From Raphanus sativus (lineage: Eukaryota > Streptophyta > Magnoliopsida > Brassicales > Brassicaceae): DNA of 64,000 nt. Positions 12,667 to 21,055 of this stretch are shown here, piece after piece. The notes under the pieces were generated by a model, which saw only the letters and a program-made list of their open reading frames with translations, searched no databases and had not been told where the DNA came from. Position numbers and translations under genes: made by a program. Position 1 is the first letter of the stretch; each line of letters begins with the position of its first letter. The DNA lies in contig NC_079517.1 of the NCBI RefSeq assembly GCF_000801105.2, positions 22,887,579 to 22,951,578 on the forward strand, read 5' to 3'.

Positions 12667-13990
12667 TGATATCACTCAAATTACCCTAAGAGTGAATTAC
12701 TCTCTCAAATAAGAGGTTAAAATGTAGTACTTAGGGATCGAATCCACAAGGACTCTAGGATTACTTGAAGGTTCAATTAATTAGAAATAAAAATAGACTT
12801 AAGGTTTTATATGTTTTTAAAGCAATAAATAATAATGTGAACAAGGAAGTTGTTCAGTAACTGAAGTGAAGGTTGTTTCTAAATGAGGAGGATAGCTAGA
12901 TTTAGGTATTTCTCAGGCATGAATTTATGCAGTTTGAAAGTGACATTAGGGCTTTAGTCCTTGAACTCAATCAATTTGTACGACCAGTAGGGTCTCCTTT
13001 ACTAGATCCTGGATCTCAACTGTCGTTTGTTGATCTCGGAAAAGAGTCGATCGATATGACTTTCGTCTAATCGATCGATACACCTTTCATACAATCGATC
13101 GCTACAACGATGGTTGTATCGATCGATGGTAATTCTAGCAAGCATTATCGATTTGGTTGAACACGTTCTCTAATGATCTAGACCACATTTCGCATGAGTC
13201 TAGTCAGTTAGATCACTTTAGTTTGTTTCAGGGTAAGGAGAGTATACAATTGGTTATCTCTTCAAACCTAAGATCTAGATTTAAGGGTGATCAATCCTAA
13301 ATCTAGTATAAAGAATAACTAAAGTGAAAGAACTCGTTTAATCACCCTAACAGTTATCACAATCTCATCACATGATTCACCCTTATGAGAAACCTAAATC
13401 TAACAATTAGGTTTACTCAGACATATTCATGAGAGACAAGATCATGATGGTTTGAATAAAACTTAATATGAAATAAGGAACACAAAGAGTAATGAGTAAG
13501 ATAAAAAGGGAGTTCAAGATCTTCTCTGTTTTGTAGTCTCAGATCTATATCTCCAACTCTAACTCTTCTCCTAAGGTAGCCAAATTGCTTCTCTTCTCCA
13601 ATAGGTCTCTAGGCAAGTCTGCCTCTAAAATGATACAAAACCCTAGTATATAAAGCCTAACAGGCGGCCAGGGAGTAATTGTGTAAAAATAGCACACTTG
13701 TGATACTTGAAAATCTTCTTAATCGTGATCCATCGAATGGCTTAATGTCGATCGACACTCTTCGATTTATGTCGATAGATTGTAATTGACTCTAATCGTC
13801 CGATCTCGCATGTTTCCTATCGGTCGATTCTTCATTAGTGAGAATACTCTAAAAATGCCTCAAAAGTATTGCTTTCTTCAATTAGGTACCTGTGCCTGAA
13901 AATACTCTAAAATACTTTGAAAACGAAGTAAATATGATTGAAAACTCTTATATACCATGGCTAAAAACGGGTGAAATTCATGGTATATCA
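12667..13990 (-). repeat. Athila-1 5' LTR
   Basis: This 1,324-bp LTR pairs with 1908-3230. It ends GGTATATCA at 13990, immediately followed by the target duplication GTTAC. It has four TCGATCGA octamers (about 13047, 13072, 13120 and 13749). Confidence 0.95.
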
Positions 13991-14037
13991 GTTACCCATA
14001 GTCAATGTTCTAATTATTCATACTTTACCAATTACAG

Positions 14038-14130
14038 CAGGGGGCGAGTAAGAAGAATAAGCCGAACAAGTGCGCCAAATGTTTTAAGGAAGGTCACAAG
14101 AAGACAACATGCACCAAAGTTAAGCCCTGA
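14038..14130 (+). pseudogene. MULE transposase, last exon (CCHC zinc knuckle)
   Basis: A 30-codon exon follows an acceptor TTACAG at 14032-14037. It encodes a basic stretch and a zinc knuckle, CAKCFKEGHKKTTC (C-x2-C-x4-H-x4-C), then a stop at 14128-14130. CCHC knuckles are the usual C-terminus of plant MULE transposases. The frame is phase 0 and matches the phase at the 1866/1867 donor. The exon is therefore the end of the gene at 45-1866, pushed 12 kb away by the Athila-1 insertion. The knuckle itself is the evidence for the exon; the splice link is inferred from sites and phase. Confidence 0.75.
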
Positions 14131-14453
14131 AGGCAATTGCTTATTATTTGTATTTTTTGAAAAAAACGTATAACCTGTTTTGGATGTGATTTTACCAATG
14201 AACATGTGTTTGTTTGGGCATGGTGTACTGCTAGACCATTGAGGTGTACAAGGTTCAGAAGGTGTACCTAGTAACTTTTAAGGTGTACGAGGTTTGCATA
14301 CAAACAATATGATGGTTGTAACAAATCGGTTGTGAATCTATAGTTGTGAATCTATAGTTGAGATGCATACCGTTAGTAACATAAGATATTATATCCGAAT
14401 AACGTCCCATTAAAGTGGGAAAAATACAGTAATTCGAGTAGCAACATAAAACA
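14131..14453. other. Gene-free interval with GGTGTAC repeats
   Basis: No ORF is supportable. Four GGTGTAC motifs lie at about 14222-14286. A short flanking repeat, AGTAGCAACATAAAAC, occurs at about 14437 and again at about 15138 and 15172 on the other side of the Helitron. Confidence 0.5.
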
Positions 14454-15124
14454 TCTATACTATTAAAGTACAAGCATATTTTGGATTTTTACTCTTTTTA
14501 CCCCTACCAAAGAACCTTTCCTTTGTATTCATTAATGGTATTCTGGACATTCTGCGCCAGTTTCTTCTTAATTATTTTTTGGTTTGTCATTAATCACCGG
14601 TTTCCTAATTTAATTTCGGCCTGCGATTATTTCTTTGTTTGATACTGTATCGATTATTTCCATGTTTGATACTGTTATTAACCACCGGTTTTCTAATTTT
14701 AAAATTATTAATTTTGACAACAATCATTATCATTTAGAACGATTTTGAAAAATATAAATATATTTTAAATAAATTTCCAACTTATGATCACCGAATTTGT
14801 CTTATCATTAGAAAAAATCACAATATTAAAAATACTAGGTTACAAACCGGTAATTCGTTCAACCGCAGGTCCGAGTCGGGTTTCAAAACACCGATCAAAA
14901 CTATAAAACTGTTATATTGATTTATATTTAAAATATCTAATTCAAAATTAAAAACCTAAAAATACATGTACAATATAGTTTTAACCGAACATAAACCCGG
15001 ATATAAAACACATATATGAGACGGGTTATATAAATGCATATACAAGACGGATTATATAAATGTGATTATATAAAATTTTCACCAAACATAAACCCGCGCT
15101 TTGAAAGCGCGGGTCAAAATCTAG
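14454..15124 (+). mobile_element. Non-autonomous Helitron (671 bp)
   Basis: The left end is TCTATACTATTAAAG preceded by A. The right end is CTAG followed by T. A 10-bp perfect stem (CCCGCGCTTT / AAAGCGCGGG, 15093-15113) sits 11 bp before the end. TC start, 3' hairpin, CTAG end, insertion between A and T and no target duplication are the Helitron hallmarks. The interior is AT-rich with no ORF, so it would depend on a RepHel protein from elsewhere. Confidence 0.85.
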
Positions 15125-15209
15125 TAAAAGTACTTAGAGTAGCAACATAAAACACTCTGGTGGACACTTATAGTAGCAACATAAAACAGTAGTTAGAGTA
15201 GCAAAGAGT

Positions 15210-15920
15210 TTAGCAAAATATTGCACAGTATTCGAAGTCTGGATGACCGGTGGATGGCTTAAAGTCGCGAAGGAAAATAACTACCTCTTTTATCCAGAAG
15301 CAGCGGCTACACATGTCTTCCGCCTTGCTATTCTAACTATGGTAAAGTGCCCAAGCCCAATCCAAAACAGGAGTACAAGGACAACTGTAAAACGTTGGGA
15401 CCATTGTTGATTCAAAGACGTGCCTCTTTATATCAAAGTCCTCCTTATGATCGATATTCCATATACCTTCGGAGTTTCTGACCACCTTCCCGATCTCAGC
15501 AATGGTTTTTCTTGTAAATCCACAGAAGTGGTCACCATCACCACCCCAAATCTTGGTTGTCATTGCATAGGTATACGAGGCAGGCTGGTATCCTGCATAT
15601 GCTGCTCTCTTTATCAAAGAGAGGCCCTCAACTTGACGATCTTGTCTATAGAAGTACTCTACACCCTTGATGTAAAGAGTACTTGGGTTCCCCTCCTGAT
15701 AGCATCTTCTCAACAGAGGAGGAAGCATAAACATCCCTATCCTCCAAGGGATACTCAACATATCCAAGGAAGCATAAACCTCTACATCGTATGTCAACGC
15801 ACGCATAGACTTGCAAGTACACCTGAGTGTAAGAAGATCCTGGCAGCCGTTACGTGTCATGCGTTGAACCACAAAGCCCTGGAGATCTGTCGGGAGGTTC
15901 TCTATCGGGAATTCTGGCAT
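15210..15920 (-). pseudogene. F-box protein (At1g67623/At2g35280-like) with premature stop
   Basis: The start is the ATG at 15920 (MPEFPIENLPTDLQGFVVQ); the open frame extends upstream, but homology to the neighbouring paralogue begins here. Residues 1-50 form an F-box, expected to bind SKP1 in an SCF ubiquitin ligase. A Sel1/TPR-like helix pair follows (EGLSLIKRAAYAGYQPASYTYAM), then a Cys-rich tail (FYSCPC). A TAG at 15333-15335 ends the 195-codon frame. The same frame continues 40 codons with the conserved second cysteine pair (MCSRCF) and IFLRDFKPSTG to TAA at 15210-15212. The gene is therefore truncated by one nonsense codon. It lies head-to-head with the next gene, with 282 bp between start codons. 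Confidence 0.75.
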
Positions 15921-16202
15921 TATCAGCCTATTTTTGATGATTCCGGTAGTGAGATGAAGGGATGTGGAATATGTGCAAAAATCAAGGTATTTATAAGGAC
16001 TTAAACAGTGACGAAGTGACATTAACGAAGAGACGCATACTTCGAATTGTTGTCTTCTCGATAAAGCAGAACGGTTTCCAAAGCAATAGCTATTGTTGCC
16101 GAAGGGTTGTCTACTTCGAATTGTAAACTTCAACCGTCCCAACTCTTCGACAGTATATATGTCACCCAATAGTACTTGAGTATCTCCATATTTCTTCCAA
16201 TA

Positions 16203-16867
16203 ATGCCAGAATTCTCGATACTTAGTCTCCCCACTGAGGTTCAAGCTTTAGTTGTGCAACGCGTGACACAAAACTCTTTTGGCGATCTTTATAGACTCCG
16301 TGCTACCTGCAAGTCAATGCAAGCGTTAGGAGACGATCGTAGGGTGTATGCTACACTCGATTTCTTCAAGCATCCTTCGAATGTCAGGATGAGCCGTAGA
16401 TTGTTGGCAAGGTCCTTGAGGGAGGGAAATCGAAGTACTCTATACATCAAGGGTGTAGACTTATTCTACGTACACGAAAGTCACCAAGAGGGACTCGCGC
16501 TTATAAGGAGCGCGGCTGATGCAGGATGCGAGAGAGCGTTGTATACCTACGCAATGACAATGAAAATATACGATCAGGATGACGAATACTTGTCTCGATT
16601 TACACTTGCGGAGTCAATTGGAATTGGGATCATTGGCCAGCGTTCATAAAAAAGAAGGAAGTGTTCATAGAAACATTCATTCCGTTGTTCTACAGTTGCC
16701 ACTGTGCTGCTATTAATCACCGGCGATGGACTCATTGGGATGTTGAGCACACCAAGGGTGAAGACATGTGTGACTCCTGCTTCATGATTAAAAAGGTTGC
16801 TCTTTTCCTACGCGACTTTAAGCCCAAAACCGGTTTTCCTTGCTTTTGTCATTGGGAAAATATGTAA
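16203..16867 (+). pseudogene. F-box protein, divergent paralogue, frameshifted
   Basis: The ATG at 16203 begins MPEFSILSLPTEVQALVVQ, clearly paralogous to the minus-strand neighbour. It has the F-box, the Sel1-like segment (EGLALIRSAADAGCERALYTYAM), then loses frame near 16610-16620. The conserved C-terminus continues in another frame (FIETFIPLFYSCHC...MCDSCFMIKKVALFLRDF) to a stop at 16865-16867. The C-x-C and C-x2-C pairs suggest a zinc-binding tail typical of this plant F-box subfamily. The predicted role is substrate selection for an SCF ligase; the break makes function unlikely. Confidence 0.72.
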
Positions 16868-16913
16868 ACGTCTTTGGTTTCTTGACGTTTACCTCATAAC
16901 ATTGCGACTCCCG

Positions 16914-17132
16914 CTTGATTTTTTGTGTTCCCCATCTCTGAACGTTTAATATATAAATTTATAGGAGAGTGGACTATTGTTAATATTTAAATTTATGGAA
17001 TATTGTTCATTTTAAAGTAATGGAATTTTAAATATTTTTTAATCCACTAACCAGAGAAGCAATAACGCATGATTTGACAGTGTTAGGTTACAAATGTGGG
17101 TGGGACAATAACTTCAGTATCAACCTCACACG
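16914..17132. repeat. 5' flank of the third F-box gene, copy 1 of a duplicated segment
   Basis: Two blocks (16914-16948, GTGTTCCCCATCTCTGAACG; 17071-17132, GTTAGGTTACAAATGTGGGT) recur in the same order at 18492-18526 and 18538-18599. Copy 1 has about 122 bp of AT-rich sequence between the blocks; copy 2 has 11 bp. Confidence 0.75.
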
Positions 17133-17235
17133 TTTTCTCTACTTCTCTATTAAAGTATGTATTATCGGTGTTATACCTATTCAATACAGACCAACCAAAA
17201 AACTCCATCCAGCAACTGAAATCTACTCAAATAGT

Positions 17236-17912
17236 ATGGGAAATCGAATACTACCAAATCTTCCCGACGATATTTTGTGCAACATCATCGACCGCATCGC
17301 CTGGGAATCATTCTACAATCTTGGTGCTTTTCTGCGGGCTGGGAAACGCGGTTACGCACTCGCACACCGACCGTCAGTCTTGGCCATATGTGATGTCAGA
17401 GAAATGATAACCACCGGTATAACATGTCAAATACGCAAAGGTGGTCAGATGCGGGAGCTTCATCTCAAGTGCGTCAGAGCTGGCAACACAAAGTCAATCT
17501 ACTATGAAGGTATCCTTACAGCACCCAGCGTAGGACTTGAGGAAAGTATTAAAAATTGGAACAAAATGTCCCAATGGATGGACTGTCAACCCTCGCTGTC
17601 GGCATATTCAATGTTTGTCTCGGCAAAGACAAAGAAGCCAGCAAAGTGTTTCAGCAGTTCGCAGCCTATCACATTGACCTTTGATCGGAAGGGACTGTTG
17701 AAATGGGAGAAGACATAGATTGGCTATTGAGAAATTTTGGAGCGGAAGACCTGAACTAGAACAAATATGGGGAATCTTTCAAGTTTCCAGATGATGGCTT
17801 AATCAAGAAACCAAAGTGCGTTTACGGCCATGACTACACAGAAATCTTTGAAGGTTCTTGCAAAAACTGCAGGTTGTTTTGGATTTGCTGCCATATTTCT
17901 CAAATGCTTTAA
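17236..17912 (+). pseudogene. Third F-box gene, frameshift plus two stops
   Basis: The ATG at 17236 begins MGNRILPNLPDDILCNIIDR, a good F-box start. The first frame runs to 17718, but homology leaves it near 17590-17605. From there another frame reads LAVGIFNVCLGKDKEASKVF, meets TGA at 17682-17684 and TAG at 17757-17759, then gives KCVYGH...SCKNCRLFWICCHI, a His/Cys-rich tail, and TAA at 17910-17912. It is more distant from the two upstream genes than they are from each other. Its 5' flank is partly duplicated downstream at 18492-18599. Confidence 0.68.
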
Positions 17913-18491
17913 ATATTATTTATGGAATATCTGTCAGTATTTCTCCTATGTCATTCCAGTAGTATCATTTGCCGTATTGTGATTTATGTTGTTTCCTCTA
18001 CATCACGCCATAGATACTTCAATTATATTTATCTGAAATATGTACTGACAAACTGTAACAAGATATTAACTTGCTGTGCGGCGGTTTTCAGCCGGTGAAC
18101 GCTTTTAAAAAGTCAATACTTAACTTACTTTATATGTAATACTACCGCATTCAGCATCGACTTATTATCTTAAATTGAGTTGGTATACACCATTTATGGG
18201 TACTGAAGAACTATGAACAAAATATTAACTTGGTGTGCAGCTTGTTTATGGCGGTGTACGTTTGAAAAAAAAAACAACACAATATGTAATACTACCCCAT
18301 TTAGTATCTATTTATAATTTTAAATGTAGTTGGGATGCACCTTTTGTTTGTAGGAATACGATTTCTTTATAAAGTGTACGTTCTTTTCCTGTCACGAAGT
18401 TGGATTTCGAATTGTACACCTTCCATTATATTCTTCTTTTTCTCCTAAATTTTGTTTCTAGCATCAATTACAGCTTCATTTTGCCAAAACT
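17913..18491. other. Gene-free AT-rich interval
   Basis: No ORF is supportable. Motif pairs of the GGTGTGCA / GGTGTACG type occur near 18232 and 18254, like those at 14.2 kb and 20.3-20.5 kb. Confidence 0.45.
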
Positions 18492-18599
18492 CTTGATTTT
18501 TTGTGTTCCCCATCTCTGAACGTTTATGATATTAGTGGATTTGACAGTGTTAGGTTACAAATGTGGGTGGGACAATAACTTCATTATTAAACTCACACG
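18492..18599. repeat. Duplicated F-box promoter segment, copy 2
   Basis: This matches the two blocks at 16914-16948 and 17071-17132 with few changes but no F-box gene follows. It suggests a lost or deleted downstream gene copy. The interval 18600-18845 after it shows nothing recognisable. Confidence 0.7.
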
Positions 18600-18845
18600 C
18601 TTGGAAATTTTTACTTAATTTAATACGTTCATCAATGAGTAGTTGGAAATTTGACATGAACCACATCATTATTATCAATGATTTAAATAATCCCCGTAGG
18701 GCTATTTTACATAATTGCTGCTATTCGCCAACATAGCATACTTCTGGTTCTTAGACGATATTAACCGAAATTGTCTGAATATAAATTACTAATTCAAAGG
18801 TTATGACACATATGTTGTCACCAACATTAAAAATGTTCCAGACGG

Positions 18846-19346
18846 TTACAACAGATGGCGAGATACCAAAATACACGCTAGGAGGACAAATCGGAGCTTC
18901 AGAAACCCGTTTATGATGTCTTCTTCGAGATCTGCATTTTTCCCCAATTCACTTTCGTGTTGCGAAATGATCTTCTTCAATTCCATTATAGTCTTCCTGT
19001 TCTGCCAGATTTCGTTCCTAGCTTCAATCAAAGCTTGCTTTTGCCATACGGAAGGTTCTACGTCATTGATCCATTGAAAAAACCCACAATCAAGTGGAGT
19101 CTAAAACAAAAAGAGAAATGAATACAATTTCACAAAATAACACAACAATACATACAGTATACACAAATTAGATACTACCTTCCAGCGTACACACCCGTAG
19201 AACCTTCGACCCGGATTTTTGTTTGTCCAAGCTTGAGCACACTTCGCAGGCACCCCACAGTGACAAAGCAATTGGGTTTCATCAGCCTTTCCCTTTCCCT
19301 TTCCCTTTCCCTTTCCGTTATAGCGCCCTCTGCCACCGAATTTCAT
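18846..19346 (-). CDS. GRF-type zinc-finger protein with coiled coil and hydrophobic tail (two exons)
   Basis: Exon 1 is 19346-19179 (56 codons). A 78-bp intron (GTAGTA...TTTTAG) follows, and exon 2 is 19100-18846; both junctions are phase 0. The 140-residue product starts MKFGGRGRYNGKGKGK and has a GRF zinc finger: CHCGVPAKCAQAW, GRRFYGC, then across the intron DCGFFQWIND. Residues about 80-120 look coiled-coil (RKTIMELKKIISQHESELGK). The end (LKLRFVLLACILV) is hydrophobic and could be a tail anchor. GRF fingers bind single-stranded nucleic acid in characterised proteins; this small plant class is uncharacterised. It is head-to-head with the next GRF gene, 329 bp apart. It looks intact. Confidence 0.75.
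19288..19316. repeat. CCCTTT microsatellite inside the GRF gene
   Basis: About five tandem CCCTTT units encode the (GK)n run at the N-terminus of the minus-strand GRF protein. Length variation in multiples of six would change the GK number without breaking the frame. Confidence 0.85.
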
Positions 19347-19675
19347 CTCTCTTTGTTTCTTTCTCTCTTTCTCTCTCCACTTTCAACAAAAATGAACCCA
19401 ATCAGCCCTAAAATCGAATTGGGGAAAATAATGAGTTTTAAAACCTGGGTCGGGTCGGGTTTTTGGTTTGGATCGAGACGGTTATTTCAAATTTCAAATA
19501 TCTCAAATTTAAAATTTGAAATAAAGTGCACAGTAAACATAAATGAGTGTTAATCGTTTTGTTGGTGACACCTACGCTCACAAGTTTTATATACCTACCC
19601 TCTCTTGTTTCTCCATCTTCGACCTAATTCCATCTCTGTTTCTCTCTTTCTTTGCTCACTGAAATTTCTCTCAAA

Positions 19676-20192
19676 ATGTCGGATACCAGCAGCGACTCGG
19701 ATGGGAAATCGTATATGGAGATGGTATATTTCGTAAACGACTCTGACTTTGGGATTCCGGAACGCTGTCCATGCGGAAGCCAGATTATCATTCAGATCTC
19801 AACAGAAGCGGAATCCATTCCGAATAAATACTTTGTATGCAAAGATTTCAAGGCAAGTTCTGATCTCCCAAGTAATTTTTGGCTTTGGTTGCAAAGACTT
19901 GACGGTAACTTTATGGTGTTCTCTACAAAATGATGGGTTGCACATAAAGAAAGAATGGACCGAGGCTATTGAAGAAGAAACCCGACGTTTGAAGGCAAAA
20001 GTAGGCGAGAACGAATCAAGGATGTGTAGCTTAGGTGGCCTTGAATATCGGGTCGATGGAATCGACAGAGCTTCCCAGAAATACGACGGCGAGATTGCAC
20101 ACCTTGGTTATCAGATCGACGAAATAGACAAAGCCTCGAAGAAAAACGCAGATGAGATTGCTCAACTCAAGGCAATAATTGAGAAACTTTAA
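19676..20192 (+). pseudogene. Second GRF-like gene, probable splice-site defect
   Basis: The start MSDTSSDSDGK is at 19676. Exon 1 (to 19852) encodes a partial GRF finger: CPCGSQIIIQ...NKYFVC. Homology resumes at 19929 in phase 0 (NDGLHIKKEWTEAIEEETR) and continues through a heptad-rich segment with two related blocks (VDGIDRASQKYDGEIAHL, IDEIDKASKKNADEIAQL) to a stop at 20190-20192. The implied 76-bp intron has a GC-AG-type donor (AAG|GCAAGT), but its last two bases are AA where AG is expected. It is either a mutated acceptor or a different splice pattern. The central GRRFY motif of the neighbour is degenerate here (NKYF). Function is unknown. Confidence 0.55.
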
Positions 20193-20296
20193 AATATTAT
20201 CATGTTGCATTTCTTCTGTTTGCAAAATTCCGGCACCAAACTATTTATAAAATATTATCATTTGCATTTCAAAACATTACCCTATCTACGAAATGT

Positions 20297-20480
20297 TAGA
20301 TAAACACTTGGTGTGCAACACGTTAACAAAGGTGTACGGAATGACAAATAACAAGGATAAACACTAGGTGTGAAACACTTGAACAAAGGTGTACGGGGAG
20401 TAAAAGAAGAGACACACTGGTGTGCAACACTTTGACAAAGGTGTACAGGAAGAAAAACAAGAAAAACAATAGGTGTGCAA
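20297..20480. repeat. About 55-bp degenerate tandem repeat with GGTGTGCAACAC/GGTGTACGG
   Basis: GGTGTGCAACAC-like motifs at about 20308, 20362, 20419 and 20470 alternate with ACAAAGGTGTAC at about 20328, 20388 and 20437. The period is 52-57 bp. It lies between the 3' ends of the second GRF gene and the minus-strand gene at 20503. Confidence 0.65.
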
Positions 20481-20502
20481 AGCAGAAGAAGATAACATGA
20501 GA

Positions 20503-20865
20503 TTACTCATCCAATATCCACTTTTCCTCAAGCTTAATCCAATCAGGAACTTTGACCTTCACAACACCAAGAAATCCCTCTGCTTCCATGTGCTCTAACT
20601 TCAGTTTCTCCAACTCAGCCATGAAGTCAAACTTTCCATCAGCATTGATAATCTCGCCAAGCAACTCAATCTGGGCAGCAATGGCATTTGCTTTGCTAGA
20701 TGCCTCGTTCCATTCATTTTCAGAAAGCCTGTGTTCTTTGGACAAACGAAGTAGAGCCCGGTAGTGCTCAGCGGTTTCCTCTTTTCTTTTCGAGTAACCT
20801 TCACAAGCATCTGATCCGTAAACCGCCTCTATAGGACGCTTCATCATCTTCTTTGACCCTTCCAT
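20503..20865 (-). CDS. Hypothetical 120-residue alpha-helical protein
   Basis: The ATG at 20865 gives MEGSKKMMKRPIEAVYGSDA and the frame is uninterrupted to 20503. The protein is charged and predominantly helical by composition (HYRALLRLSKEHRLSENEW, MAELEKLKLEHMEAEGFLG), with a basic N-terminus and acidic C-terminus (KLEEKWILDE). I recognise no domain. It sits beside the GRF genes, and together they may be one family of small accessory genes. The interval 20866-21055 to the satellite holds nothing else I can identify. It could be a real gene or the last exon of a larger one. Confidence 0.5.
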   Translation of the reverse strand: MEGSKKMMKRPIEAVYGSDACEGYSKRKEETAEHYRALLRLSKEHRLSENEWNEASSKANAIAAQIELLGEIINADGKFDFMAELEKLKLEHMEAEGFLGVVKVKVPDWIKLEEKWILDE

Positions 20866-21055
20866 TCAAACTTGATGCCTGCAAGAATTGAGAAACCAGG
20901 ATGTTGACTAGAAACCATGATATGATAGGATACAACAGATATAGAGAAAAGTCAAAACTTATATTGAATAGAAAATAAGAAAAATCGAGAAGTAACTTAT
21001 ATTGCAAAATGATGAAACGGAACTATGAAGTGAATAAGAGATCTGATACCGTCCC

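Larger units (their letters stand above)
1908..13990 (-). mobile_element. Athila-1: complete Ty3/gypsy LTR retrotransposon inserted in a MULE intron
   Basis: The element is 12,083 bp and reads on the minus strand. Its order is 5' LTR (12667-13990), PBS, gag, protease-RT-RNase H-integrase, spacer, extra envelope-position ORF, 3' noncoding region, PPT and 3' LTR (1908-3230). Both ends are TG...CA and are flanked by an identical 5-bp duplication GTTAC (1903-1907 and 13991-13995). The tRNA-Asp-type PBS, protease with a DLGSS core and additional ORF between pol and the 3' LTR are Athila-lineage traits. All ORFs carry stops or frameshifts, so the copy is not autonomous. I count roughly 30 differences between the LTRs (about 98% identity), meaning a fairly old insertion. 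Confidence 0.93.

Noticed and set aside
13892..14173. Plus-strand 93-codon ORF across the right Athila-1 border
   Set aside because: It spans LTR, target duplication and intron in the wrong frame. The real exon in this stretch is 14038-14130 in another frame.
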